This document shows, in pieces, positions 1 to 11,274 of a stretch of 64,000 nt of DNA. A model generated the notes under the pieces. The model saw only the letters and a program-made list of their open reading frames with translations, was not told where the DNA came from and made no database searches. Where the stretch lies: positions 3,301,001-3,365,000 of the forward strand of contig NC_088340.1 in NCBI RefSeq assembly GCF_036884655.1, written 5' to 3'. Position numbers and translations under genes: made by a program. Source of the stretch: Musa acuminata AAA Group. Taxonomy: Eukaryota > Streptophyta > Magnoliopsida > Zingiberales > Musaceae. Each line of letters opens with the position of its first letter. Position 1 is the stretch's first letter.

Positions 1-715
1 AGGAAGGAAGGGGACGATGCAGCACAAGCCTTCCTCTCCTTTCCATGTTAAACCTCTTTGGTAACCAGTGAAAAGGACAGAGTGATGGCTGGCTTCTAGC
101 TATATTATCGATGAATCTAATCTTAGGGCCGCCAAACACATCTCCTGAGATTGAATTCGGAGCACTTGTGGTGGATATTCGACATAGGAAATTAGTTTGA
201 GGTCAAACATGTTAAACTATTTTGTTCAGGTGATCAGCAATTTAATTCCCGAATCCAATGTTGGTAGCAGTTTCTACCTCAGTCTCTAGTTGAACACCTT
301 TCTCCTCTCTTCATCGGCCCAGTAATGTTCTCTTGCTGGCTTCCGGTTGCCATGGTGGCCTTGGGCTGAAATCGGATCTGCATGGATTGCAATGTGACAG
401 ATTAATGGTCGAGATCGACTTAAAAGCTCCATAAATAACACACAAAATTTGATGTCAGAACAGCAATCAAGCTATAGGTTTTGTCTACTAGCAGTATAAA
501 TATGCAGCGCAACAGGGCATATGGATATGTCCTCTGAAAACAGATTGGAGGAACAGTACTAAAGGTGGTAATTAATGGCTATGTACGATCTCTTCCTACC
601 AGTGATACTTCCAGTCGCTCACATGGGACCATGTGAAGTCCAGTGGCGTCATGTGTACATTCTCTTCCGCTTATATAACACGAAATAAATACGCTCGTTA
701 TCGTATTGTCATGCT
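1..715. other. Intergenic, no gene seen
   Basis: No open reading frame with recognisable protein similarity, RNA gene or clear repeat is visible in this stretch. It precedes the PR-1 relic and may include its old promoter. Confidence 0.5.
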
Positions 716-789
716 ATGGTTTCATCAACGCCTGACTTCGCAATTACTGGGGGGGGTGTCGTGTCGGCCCAACTACGTCCATCGCATTC

Positions 790-990
790 ACTAACTCCAT
801 TCATGTGGTTCTACGACTACGACTCGTGCCAGCCACCCTGCGTTACACCCAGTTGGTGTGGATGGAGGCGGAGCACCCGCCTCGGCTGCGCCCTGGTGAC
901 GTGCAGCACCGGCGACACCTTCTTCACATGCAACTACATTCCCCATGGCAATGTCTTGGGTCAGAAACCCTTTTACTGCATTCATCGTCT
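790..990 (+). pseudogene. Frameshifted PR-1 (CAP domain) relic
   Basis: Pieces of a PR-1-like CAP domain can be read here in two alternating frames. One frame gives WFYDYDSCQPPC, the next gives RYTQLVW (the CAP core usually written GHYTQxVW), and the first frame then resumes with RLGCALVTC and FFTCNYIPHGN. The order is correct for the C-terminal half of a PR-1 protein, but at least two frameshifts separate the pieces and no N-terminal half or signal peptide is seen. It differs clearly from the intact PR-1 gene about 600 bp downstream (for example TCSTGD against VCDGGG), so it belongs to an older duplicate rather than a recent copy. The family identification is firm from the motifs. That the locus is dead is inferred from the frameshifts. 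Confidence 0.75.
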
Positions 991-1406
991 CAACCCATAC
1001 TGTTCGATTCTGAGTCCACATTGTCAACTATATGTATACTTCCCTCGTGATGCCACCTCAATCAGGAGATGGTCACATGACCCGTCCAGGGGAACAAACC
1101 ACATAGCAATCACGGGAGGGATCTGAGGAATGCTTTTGTTACTCCCCTCGCAATTTGTCGGGCCCCAGCAACGAAACGATATGACTGGAGGGAAACTGGG
1201 ACCCATTGTGGGAACGACGCCATCGTCCAATCGAATGGCTTCCTCAGTCAGGATTGCGAGTAAAAAATGGGGCAGCAAAAGGTAATTTTGCTTTGCTCAT
1301 TCCCAAAGTCACGAGAGCAACAGTCGCACGGCCGCACTTTATAGCCGTCCTCGCTATCTCCATTATAGCCGTCTCTCCTCGTCCTCGTCCTCCTCTTTCC
1401 CTCGCC

Positions 1407-1967
1407 ATGAGCAGTCTTACGCTTCTCCTCCTCTTCCTCCACTTTTCGACGAGCCCCTCGTACGCCTCCTCGCCATTGCTGGCTTCCCCCATCAACCAAA
1501 CCATCTACAACATAACGAAGACGCTGTGCTGGGGATGCTGGGCGGAGGCCGTCCAATTCCTCTACGCCCACAACGTGGTTCGGGCTACCCACTGGGAGCT
1601 CCCCCTGGCCTGGGACCCAACCCTCGAGTCCTACGCCCGGTGGTGGGCCACCCAACGGAAGGGCGACTGCCGGCTCCAGCACTCGTTCCCCGACGGCGGC
1701 TTCCAGCTCGGCGAGAACATCTTCTGGGGTTCCGGCTCGGGGTGGGGGCCTTTGGACGCGGTCCGTAATTGGGCCGGGGAGGAGCGGGACTACTCGTACG
1801 CCGCCAACGCCTGCGCCCCGGGCCGGATCTGCGGCCACTACACCCAAATGGTTTGGAAGGATACACGTCGCCTCGGATGCTCCCGCGTCGTCTGCGACGG
1901 TGGTGGTGTGTTCATGACGTGTAATTATTTTCCACCTGGAAATTACATCGGAGAGAGGCCGTATTAG
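1407..1967 (+). CDS. PR-1-like secreted CAP-domain protein, 186 aa
   Basis: This is an intronless gene for a secreted pathogenesis-related protein 1. Residues 1-20 form a hydrophobic signal peptide (MSSLTLLLLFLH...SYA), and the CAP domain fills roughly residues 45-186. Visible signatures are QLGENIFWG, ICGHYTQMVW (CAP1) and FMTCNYFPPGN (CAP2), with the conserved cysteines. The protein ends in PPGNYIGERPY directly after CNYF, which matches the consensus of the plant immune peptide CAPE1 (PxGNxxxxxPY after CNYx). PR-1 proteins bind sterols and accumulate in the apoplast during defence. The ATG at 1407 is chosen because the signal peptide begins there; the frame stays open upstream without an ATG. 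Its 3' end and downstream flank recur inverted at 9290-9680. Confidence 0.93.
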   Translation: MSSLTLLLLFLHFSTSPSYASSPLLASPINQTIYNITKTLCWGCWAEAVQFLYAHNVVRATHWELPLAWDPTLESYARWWATQRKGDCRLQHSFPDGGFQLGENIFWGSGSGWGPLDAVRNWAGEERDYSYAANACAPGRICGHYTQMVWKDTRRLGCSRVVCDGGGVFMTCNYFPPGNYIGERPY

Positions 1968-2165
1968 TGATGTAAAAAAGTACTTGGAATCATAATGTTG
2001 ATGTATGCGCCTAATAAATATGGACATATGTCCGTGACCGGTTAACTTGCTCCGACAATGACAGCGTGGCCCCTTGATGGTTGTCCGCCATCTAACCGTC
2101 CAATTATTGTCGTGATTCGAATAATAAATCTTATCATCTTCGTAAGAACATTTTGTCATAAGATG
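1885..2165 (+). repeat. Left arm (a) of inverted duplication: PR-1 tail and flank
   Basis: The last ~80 bases of the PR-1 gene and about 200 bases of its downstream flank reappear in reverse complement at about 9350-9680. Shared stretches include the CNYxPPGNYI codons, the TAGTGATGTAAAAAAG stop region, the GTTGATGTATGCGC block and a stretch ending AAGAACATTTTGT. Similarity ends near 2165. Confidence 0.8.
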
Positions 2166-2287
2166 ATGACACGTCGCCTCTGTAGCCTTGGAATTAGGTG
2201 AGACCGGGCAACGGCGAGAGCTCACTTATGGACCTTTTATGACGGCCGCTCAACAACACGTCTTCCTCTACCACCTGCAGTTCCCTC

Positions 2288-2293
2288 TATAAA
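2288..2293 (+). promoter_or_regulatory. Probable TATA box of the UGT gene
   Basis: TATAAA lies 45 bp upstream of the glycosyltransferase ATG, which would give a very short 5' leader. The assignment rests on position and sequence only. Confidence 0.45.
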
Positions 2294-2337
2294 CATCCGT
2301 ACCTCGCCCTCCTCCTCGACCAGCCGCAGTGCCCCCC

Positions 2338-3793
2338 ATGGGATCCCCTGCATCCAAGCAGCACGTAGCCTTCGTTGCATTCCCATTCGGTTCCCACCCG
2401 GGAGCCATCTTTCCCGTCGCACGTGCCGTCGCCGCCGCTGCCCCCTCCGCCGTCGTCTCCTTCCTCGCCACCGCTCGGGCCCTCGCTTCCCTCCCCGCTG
2501 CCGACGATACCCCGAACCTCCGTTTCGTCCCCGTCGCCGACGGCGTCCCTGACGGATCTCGGCCGCCGCGGGAAGTCCTCGAGCTGATCGGCCTGTTCCT
2601 GGAGGCGACGCCGGGGAACCTGAAGGAGGGGATTGCGGCGGCGGTGGCGGGCGCAGGCGGCGCGCCGGTGATTTGCGTCGTGAGCGACGCGTTCGTGTGG
2701 AAGTCCGGGGAGGTGGCCGAGGAGATGAGGGTGCCGTGGGTCCCGCTGTGCCCGGGCGGCACCGCGGCGTTGTCCGCCCATCTCCACACCGATTTGCTCC
2801 GCCGAAAGCTCGGGGTTGGCGACCAAGGTTGGCAGGCACATCTCCTCCGTTATTATACGTGCTGTGTTTATGTATGTGGTACGATGGTTCTGTTCGTGTG
2901 CAGCTTTAGCTGGCCGCGAGGAAGATCTCCTCGACTTCATCCCCGGCCTCTCCGTGCATCGAGTCCGCGATCTCCCCGAAGGAGTCGTCACCGGCCCACT
3001 CGACTCCCCCTTCTCCGTCCTCCTCCACCGCATGGCCGACAGGCTCCCCAAAGCCGCGGCCATCGCCTTCAACACCATTCCAGGCCTTGAACCCGCCATC
3101 GAGGAGAGCTTGGCCACGGTATTTTCCAAGCCCTTCATCATCGGCCCCTTCCACATCCTGGCCCCGCCCTCCGCGCCCGCACCCGATCCGAACCGCTGCC
3201 TCCCTTGGCTCGACCGACACCGCCCCGATGCGGTGGCATACGTCAGCTTCGGCTCCATCATGACCCCGCCGCCCGCCGAGCTGGCCCAGCTGGCGGAGGG
3301 CTTGGAGGCGAGCGGCGTCCCCTTCATCTGGTCACTGAAGGAGACGGCTCGGGAGTGCCTGCCGCCGGGGTTCTTGGAGCGGACCAAGGAGAGGGGGATG
3401 GTGGTGGGCTGGGCGCCGCAGCTGGCGGTGCTGGATCATCCGGCGGTCGGAGCGTTCCTGACGCACTGCGGGTGGAACTCGGTGCTGGAGGGGATCGTCG
3501 CCGGTGTGCCGATGGCGTGCCGGCCGCTCTTCGGGGACCACCGGATGATCGCCAGGTCGATGATGCTCGCGTGGGGAAACGGCATCGGGTTCGAAGGCGA
3601 GGCGATGACGAAGGACGGGGTGTTCAAGGCTTTGGACGCGTTGCTGAGAGGAGAAGAGGGGAAGAGGTTGAGGGCGCGAGCGGCGGAGCTGAAGCAGATG
3701 GCCAACAAAGCGGTGGCGCCCGGCGGGAGCTCCACCAAAAACTTCGCTTCGCTACTGGATTTCCTTCTGCCTGAAATTAAATTAAACTCTTAA
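2338..3793 (+). CDS. UDP-glycosyltransferase, flavonoid/anthocyanidin 3-O type (two exons)
   Basis: Exon 1 is 2338-2827 and exon 2 is 2904-3793, with a 76-bp GT-AG intron in phase 1. The spliced product is 459 aa, the normal length for this family. The N-terminal half shows the catalytic His20 (FPFGSHPG) and its partner Asp117 (VVSDAFVW). The C-terminal half carries the PSPG sugar-donor box at residues 333-376 (WAPQLAVLDHP...HCGWNSVLEG). The whole protein resembles UGT78-type enzymes, which transfer a sugar to the 3-hydroxyl of anthocyanidins or flavonols in the cytosol. The last PSPG residue is His376 (FGDH) rather than the Gln typical of UDP-glucose users. In several characterised flavonoid enzymes His here goes with UDP-galactose, so the donor sugar is uncertain. 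AATAAA at 3865-3870 may serve as polyadenylation signal. Confidence 0.93.
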
Positions 3794-3983
3794 TTGTGTT
3801 TTACAGTATGAATAATGTGTGATTATTGAATTCCAAGACCATTACCTCACCAATTAATTGATCCAATAAAACAACAGAGTGACGAACGACTCTTCGAATT
3901 CCATCATAATCAAGTCCAGGGCGACACGTGTCCTATCGTTCGATGTGGCAATGGGCTCCGTGTCAAAATGTGCAGTGCACATC

Positions 3984-4003
3984 ATATATATATATATATA
4001 TAC
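3984..4003. repeat. (TA)n microsatellite
   Basis: A short run of alternating TA lies about 190 bp downstream of the UGT stop codon. Confidence 0.9.
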
Positions 4004-4394
4004 ATTGTGTCTTTATATGCTTGCATACGTACATACATACGTGCAAATACACGGGGAGAACATAATCCCTCGGGCGCCAAGCCTATTTATTGCTTCCAGT
4101 GCATCGCTTCGGCGTTTAACTTCCATCTCCTCTCAAGAAGCCACCGTTTTCCCTCTTCGCCGCACCTCGTCCTCCTCCTCCTTAGCGAACTCGAGGACCG
4201 ATCTCCGATGCCTCACGTGTCGGATCGTCGAGCCCTGACGACGGTGGTGGCCATGGAGGTCGCAAGAAACGGTATGGTTGGCTGAACACCTCCCGACGCT
4301 CGTTGAAACCCCGTCGAAATCCTACTCGAATCCCTAGCCTCCGATGGCTCCCGTTGCTGATCGTAGATATCTATATCTCGCTGCGCGGTAGCTC

Positions 4395-5115
4395 GATCAG
4401 GTGAGCTTTCTCGTCCCGTTTCTTGATGGGGGTTTAGTCGGGTTCTTTGCGGTTTTGAGATGTTCTTGGGAGCAGGTCTTCCACGAAGTGGAGGTGATCG
4501 TGAAACGGTACGAGATTCGTCGCCTTCTAAAGGCCTGGTTGAAACCCTCGTGGCCCGAACCGCAGATGGGCCCAAGTTTTTGGATCATCGAGCCGTAGGG
4601 GTGGTGGCTACTTGATCAGGTGCATTGTCTCTCCCAATCTAGATGTGGATCTGTTGTGTTTTCTTGGGTGCTTTATGGTTCTGCGATGTTATTGGGGCTG
4701 TTCTTTAAGTATTGCGTTCGACGCATTCTAAAGGCCCCCAACCTCAGATGACGCACGTTTTGGATCATCGTGCTGTAGGGATAGCGGCTACTTGATCAGG
4801 TGCTTTCTCTCTTCCCCAATCTTGATGTGGATCTGTTGTGTTTTATTGGGTTCTTTCTGGTTCTGAGATGTTATTGGTGGTGTTCTTTAGTTCTTGTGTT
4901 TTCGCCGCCTTCTAGAGGCCTCCAACCGCAGATGGCATACGTTTTGGATCATTGAGCTGTAGCGATGGCGACTGCTTAATCAGGTGCGTCCTCTCTTCCC
5001 AATCTTGCTGTGGTTCTGATCTGGTTGTATATTCTCGAGCTCTTTATGGTTCTGATATGTTATTGGGGGATATTCTTCGAGGAAGTGGAGGTCGCCAAGA
5101 AACGCCATGGCAAAC
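4395..5115 (+). repeat. Tandem ~180-bp repeats; left arm (b) of inverted duplication
   Basis: Four degenerate units start at about 4395, 4613, 4793 and 4977. Each begins near GATCAGGTG and contains a CCCAATCTTGATGTGGATCTG-like block, a GGTTCTGAGATGTTATTGG-like block and a TTTTGGATCATCGAGCTGTAG-like block. Three units recur in reverse complement at 8565-9115, including the AGTGGAGGTCGCCAAGAAA edge. No protein is encoded. The CAG/GTGCGT junction in each unit looks like a splice donor, so the unit may derive from a 5' exon and intron of a lost gene; that is speculation. Confidence 0.8.
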
Positions 5116-5121
5116 CAAACA

Positions 5122-5217
5122 CTGCTGTTCTTCACGGAGGCTTGCATCTGTTGCTGGGACGTGAATTCTGCACGCCAGGTGTTTGAAGAGATGCCCAAAC
5201 CGGATGGCTGTGCTGGT
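5122..5217 (+). pseudogene. Possible pentatricopeptide-repeat fragment
   Basis: One frame reads DVNSARQVFEEMPKPDG, which fits the end of one plant PPR motif and the start of the next. It is followed immediately by GGTAAGT, a good splice donor. No further PPR units are found on either side, so at most this is a stranded gene fragment adjoining the tandem repeats. Confidence 0.35.
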
Positions 5218-5219
5218 AA

Positions 5220-8200
5220 GTCTCCTACGTGATTTTGTTGAAGGTAATTGTAGCTTTGTAGTTTTATCGCTTGGTAATCTATTATTATGATGCTATTATG
5301 GAGTCATGTTTTATAAAGAAGACTTCCCAATCATGAATAGGAAAGGTCTAATGTGCTCCATAGAATTGGAAGACTTAACGATTAGGATAGTTGTAATAAG
5401 TTCTTTATGTTCAAGAAATCACTAGTTGTAATATATTCTTTATGTTCAAGAAATCATTAGCGCAACATACGAACAACCTATTGATCATATATACTTTTCA
5501 TATGAACAATATATATATATATGATACACCTCTTGAGTACTACTAATAGTTGATCAGCTTGACTTAGAAAAATCTTACCAAGGCTAGTGACCATCCAATT
5601 GTATGATGTTGTTATTCCTCTGTTTTGATGATTGAGGTGCCTTGTTTTCATATGTTTTCTTGACTGGTATCATATAATTTGCTTCAAGACTTGCTAGCTT
5701 TGATAAATAAGCAGAATGTTGATGTAATGTTACTTGTGGATTGTGGACACAGCATATTACAAATAAATTTGCATTCCCTCAATTTTGTATATATAGGTCA
5801 TTAGTTGTCGAGCTGGCATATGCTAACACTGTTTGCACATACACTTTAATGGAATCAAATGATTTGACCGACAACATTAACCTGAATCAAATGGAGTTTT
5901 TTAGCTGGTTTCTTCAATGTGTTTTTTAAATAGGTTCTTCCTTGCATGTAATATGAATTTAAAGGGATATGGTACATGGTATATAGCTATTTCCCGTTCT
6001 CTTTTCTGCAGATCAGTTTTGCCAATAACTTGTTTTTTTTTTTACAGTGTTTGGTTTTGACGTTGTATATGAATTTCAAAGGATATTTCAATATCAATTT
6101 AATCAAAATAGGGATCTCAATGCTAGAAACTGTTGTTGAGTTATATATAAGAAAAAAAAAGGAAAATAATTACATAAGAAAAATAAAAATAAGAAAAAAA
6201 ATGTAGTTCTTATTCTGTTCTATTAAGAGACCAACCAAAGCAGCAACTGTAAATAGAGAAAAAGGGATGAAAGATGTGTATCATTTTTGGCTTAGCCCTA
6301 AGAAATGCATATTATAGTTCCTGGGGATTTAGTCTGTTAATATTAGAAAAAAGAATATATATTCAATAAAGAACTCTTATAAGACAGTTCTTACTCTGTT
6401 CTATTAAGAGACCAACCAAAGAAGCAACTTATGTAAAAGAAATTTTTTGTAAATTAGTTGTAAGGCTATTTATGTTTTATGGATCTGAAATTTGAAGTAT
6501 CTAGAAATTCTTCTGTGACATTAACATAAAATGAGATGGAGATGAAGATGTTGAGATTGTTGTCTAATATTGTTATAAAAAGATCGATATAAATAATAAC
6601 TTCATTCGTGGTTGCACATGTCCATAGGAAGTATTAAAAAAGATTATTGAAAATAAAATTTCAATTCCTTCTACCTTTAAATTTCATAATTATAATATTT
6701 AATATATTTCTTAACAAGAAATTTTTAATTTTTATAATTTTTAATGAAGTTAATGTCGTTTTTTTTTTCTTTTTTATTTAGTTTTAAATTTCATTGAAAT
6801 AATAAATTTCAATTTCATTGGAAATTTATTTTAATGAGTTCAACAAATTCTAAATTAAAAAATTATCAGGATTTTTGTTCAACAATTTTAAATTCCAAAC
6901 TGATGACTATCTTTTAAATTTTGTTTGGAAAAAAGAATGATGTCAAACAATCAAAGCTGACAGAAAGAACAAAGACCACAAAGAGAAACTCCAAAACCAA
7001 ATATTTTCTTGCATCACCAAAATCTAAAAATATTCAAGTTACACCAAAGAACCCATCCCAACCAGGTGGGTTCAAGTTATACATACATCAAACTCTGACC
7101 GATGAGGATCACTTATTTACAATTTTCACTGAGATTCAAGTCTATTTTAATAACAGGAATTTGATAATATGATGAAGCAAGAACATAGAAAATCAAAGGT
7201 AACCGAGGTCAACTTGAAAGAATCATTGCAACAGTAGCACAAAATTGTAGAAACCTGCATTTGATATTATTAAAAGGTTTTTGGCCCGTATTCCCTCGAT
7301 TCACATAGTCCCAGCAAAAACAAAACAAGGTTTTCATAGCCCAGCTACCTTAAAAGCTAGAAAAGGGGCGAAAGTTCAAGAAGGGAAAGGACGTATTCTT
7401 GGGAAATTAGCAAACCATTTCTCCACTTGTAATCATAGGCAGTTTATAACCCCATAAAACTTGATGTCTTTATCAAATGTTGAATAGCCCATGATCTTTA
7501 TAGTCCAGCAAGGACAGAGCAATGGGGAATGTAAAGACAATACACAACTAAAAGTGCCACATTTAACCCACATAAAAGGGAATGGAAATATTCCTAGGAA
7601 ACTAGAAAAATGTTTCTTTAGTTTACTATCTAATCAGCATATAATTCATTAAACCAGACCCTAGCACTCATAAGTTCAACTCTAACAAGTGAAAGGAAGT
7701 TAATAGGTGTTGTGTGTTTTTTAGATGAGGTTTTTTAGATGAAGTTAATATGGTTCGACCAAAAATAGTTTAATCATCTTTCCACCTCAATTTGCTACAG
7801 AAAGTATTATATTCAAAATGCTGGAAGAATAGTCATCTCATTTGTCAGTTATAAGCAGATTATTTGCTAATCAAAGTATATAGACTGACAAAGATCATTT
7901 GCCTGCAGTGCTGCAGGGATCAAATTAAGCATCCACCATTCCAACAATTCCAACAACTTGGTTGCCAAAGCCTGATATGACTGCATTGGATGGGCATCCT
8001 ACCTACGATGAGCATTTATGGTGTTGATCATGGGCTGACCCTTTGTAAATTCAATTGTATATTATGTAAACAAGCAGCCATGATAGCCTTTAATTAAAAG
8101 AATGAAGATTTAATTTCAAAGATAAACTCTAGTTTGCTAGCAATAAGATCAGCGTTTATATCTTTCATTTACTTTGTAATGCTGATCACTGTGGAATAAA

Positions 8201-8564
8201 CTTCAGTTATCATTTTGCATTAATAAATAATATATATTCATAAATGAATATAGTATCTTCTTCCAAATTCCAACATTACTCCAAAGCTCTCATTTGTTTC
8301 TCTGCAGCAAATATCAAACAACTAAATCGTAAATGTTGTCATGATCATTTGCAAGGTTTGGCATGCCTCGAGTGGCAGTCTATATTTTGTTGCACGGACT
8401 CTGTAAAGATGCATACACGAGACATGATAAGCTGGCATAAATCCACATAATATACCAATATCTTGGTGACAGTCGAGGCATAATTTGGTACTCACCGAAA
8501 TGGCGTAGTAGGTTACACTCGCTTTGGTTGATGTAAACAAGAGCAAATGATAATTAATTATGCA
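5220..8564. other. AT-rich spacer without recognisable genes
   Basis: This block is strongly AT-rich, with homopolymer runs, and no open frame of recognisable family on either strand. It separates the inverted repeat arms. It may be decayed transposon sequence, but no terminal repeats or protein remnants were identified. Confidence 0.5.
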
Positions 8565-9115
8565 TTTCTTGGCAACCTCCACTTCCTTAGATAACAGCCT
8601 CAATAACATCTCAGCACCATAAAGAACCTAAGAAAACACAACCAGATCCACACAAGATTGGGAAGAGAGAATGCACCTGATCAAGTAGCCGCCATCGCTA
8701 CATATGGTTGGGATCCGGTTGGGGGCCCTTAGAGGGCGGCGAAAACACAAGAACTCAAGAACAGCCCCAACAACCATAAAGAACTCGAGAAAACACAACC
8801 AGATCCACATCAAGATTGGGAAGAGAGGACGCACCTCACCTGATTAAGTAGTCGCCCTCGCTACAGCTTGATGATCCAAAACGTGGACCATCTACCGTTG
8901 GGGGCCTTAAGAAGGCGGCGAAAACACAACTAAAGAACACCCCCGATAACATCTCAGAACCATAAAGAACCCAAGAAAACACAACAGATCCACATCAAGA
9001 TTGGGAAAGAGAGAATGCACCTGATCAAGTTGCCGCCATCCCTACAGCTAGATGATCCAAAACGTGGGCCATCGGCGGTTGGGGTCCGGTTGGGGCTACG
9101 AGGGTTTCGACGAGG
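8565..9115 (-). repeat. Right arm (b) of inverted duplication: ~180-bp repeat units
   Basis: Read on the minus strand, this stretch repeats the 4536-5115 sequence in the same order: the GAAACCCTCGT edge, three units each with GATCAGGTGC or a close variant, and the AGTGGAGGTTGCCAAGAAA edge. It diverges from the left arm by scattered substitutions and small gaps. Confidence 0.8.
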
Positions 9116-9289
9116 CAGGCGACGAGTATCATTATTGTGGTCGTGAAATCATGCATCAAATTTAAAGATGCGAAACAATGATTTATCAAATCAATTTTCA
9201 TTCATCAAATTAATTTTCATGTCGAAACTCACCCGTGGAGCTTAATCAAACCCCTTGTCGGTGTATCGATGTTATGCCGACGTGACCAA

Positions 9290-9680
9290 ATGAGGTCGGA
9301 GTGAAGAGCAAGTGGGCCTAATATGTACGCTATGGATAATATCATTTTCGCCTATCACAAAATGTTCTTGTGAAAATGATAAGATTTATTATATAATTAG
9401 TTATTGAATCATGACAAAAATTGGGTCGTTTGGTGGCAGACGAAACATTTAGGGGACACGTTGTCATTGTCGAAACCAACTAGCCACGGACATGTGTCCA
9501 TGTGTGCTGACCTTATTACGCGCATACATCAACGGGGTATGGCCACCTAAACCAAGATTCCAAGTGCTTTTTTACATCACTAATACGGCCTCTCTACGAT
9601 GTAATTTCCAGGTGGATAATAATTACATGTCATGAACACATCCCCACCGTCGCAGACGACGCGGGCACATCCGATCCGAT
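9290..9680 (-). repeat. Right arm (a) of inverted duplication: PR-1 tail and flank
   Basis: The minus strand carries the PR-1 3' end followed by the same downstream flank as at 1885-2165, with a ~20-bp insertion and several small gaps. Together with 8565-9115 it mirrors the order PR-1 tail then ~180-bp repeats found on the left, but without a UGT gene between them. Confidence 0.8.
9580..9678 (-). pseudogene. PR-1 C-terminal fragment (33 codons)
   Basis: The minus strand reads [12 protein letters not shown], then [18 protein letters not shown] and a stop. It is about 27 of 32 residues identical to the tail of the intact PR-1 gene at 1407-1967. The rest of the CAP domain is absent upstream, so this is a truncated copy. 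Confidence 0.85.
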
Positions 9681-9724
9681 CGTTCCCCATGATTCCACCC
9701 CGCGATTTTAGCCTACGCCACTAG

Positions 9725-10386
9725 AGAAGCATCGCAAATCAAGAAACAGAAAGAGACACAAAGAAGGAAAGAAGGCGATCGCCAGAAGAAAGAACAAGAA
9801 AGATGGGGGTTAAGATTCTGATCCACGCCATCAAAATGACTTCCGAAATCAAGAACGAGGAGAAGGGGGAGAAATCACGACAACTGCTAAAGTTCGAAGA
9901 TTAGGATTGAGACAATCGACCTACAAGAGAATGGATTCTATACAATTGGTGCTGGGAAGGGGATCGGCCCGGGCGGTAGCCTCCGTTTCAACCTCATCCT
10001 CCTCCATCCCGCAACGGGATCTGGTCTCGCCTAAAGGTGATGGCGAAGCCGCTTCTTGAAAGACACACATCAAATCAAAGAAGGGAAGAAGAAGATCACG
10101 AGTGGAGAGAACAACTGAGAAGGGGGTTAGGGCTCCGATCGACGCTATCAAAATGACATCACAAACGAAGCAGGGAAGATATCACGAGAACCGCTAAAGA
10201 TCGAGGATTAAAGTTGAGATCAATCGACCTCGAAGAGAGTGAAGCTTACCCTACTGGCGCCAGCAAGGGAATCGGCCAGGGGCGGGGCGGGGCGGACCGA
10301 CAGCCTCCACTTCACCCTCTTCCTCCTTCGTCCCATCCCAGATCTGATCTCTTCCGAAGGGTATGCCGAAACCGCTTCTTGAAGAG
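9725..10386. repeat. Imperfect ~320-bp tandem duplication
   Basis: Two adjacent copies run from about 9725 to 10050 and from about 10050 to 10386. Paired landmarks are the CATCAAAATGAC blocks (near 9829 and 10147), the CAATCGACCT blocks, the GGGATCGGCC and GGAATCGGCC blocks, and the CCGCTTCTTGAA blocks (near 10050 and 10371). On the minus strand each copy has a short acidic open stretch, but no protein family is recognised. Confidence 0.75.
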
Positions 10387-10389
10387 GGG

Positions 10390-11216
10390 GAGAATGAGAT
10401 GGGATTCAAACCACACCGTATATATATATCAACAGAATCCACCAAAGCCCGAATCCGATAAGCTTGTGGATGCAAACGTTAGTATTAACTCGTTATCGGG
10501 TGTGGATCCGAGATCCATACTGATACGCTTGTTGGATCCATAACAATGAGCTGCAGGCCCCCATAAACTGCAGCCCCATCAAACTGTAGTCCATCACGAG
10601 CCTTGGGGAACCCACGTGATTTCGGCTGGCAATTATTGAGATGCATACTCACAAACGAAAAGATAATATAATATTTAAGATCAATTTTGTGTATCATGCG
10701 ACTAACTCTAGTATTAGTCACGTCAGACTTATTTCTAGTACTAGTTTAAGTTGTCATGTGAATCACTTCTAAAAGTGGTTCCAGTTAGTATGGAAGAGTC
10801 TGTCTAAATGCAGAGGAACGTATATAATGAATCCCCAGAGGGAGGGTTAACCAACTTTGGATCCTCTTGGGGGGCAATCCATTTAGATCTTGAAAAGGTT
10901 GACAAAAGGGGAATCCAGTTGGAATGATGAGATGGGTTCATAAGGGGTGGTGGGGTCAAAAGGACCTAAAGGTTGATGATTGGCATCCAATATATATCTT
11001 GCATGCTTCCAGCTGATCACCTCCTTTGTGGTCATCAAACATGGGTCCACTGCCATCAGCTGTAGCTGGACCATGGTTGATGCCTGTTCCATTCAACTCC
11101 TCATCCCAAGTCTTTCAACCGGTGATCATGTCCAAGCAGAACATCATAGTCTCCATTGCATGTTCTTAAGCTTGTGATCGCACATATAAGAATATCGGCA
11201 TCTCCCTTTCAAGCAA

Positions 11217-11274
<58 letters not shown>

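Noticed and set aside
1248..2225. 325-codon minus-strand frame over PR-1
   Set aside because: It is antisense to a well supported PR-1 gene and has no recognisable family.
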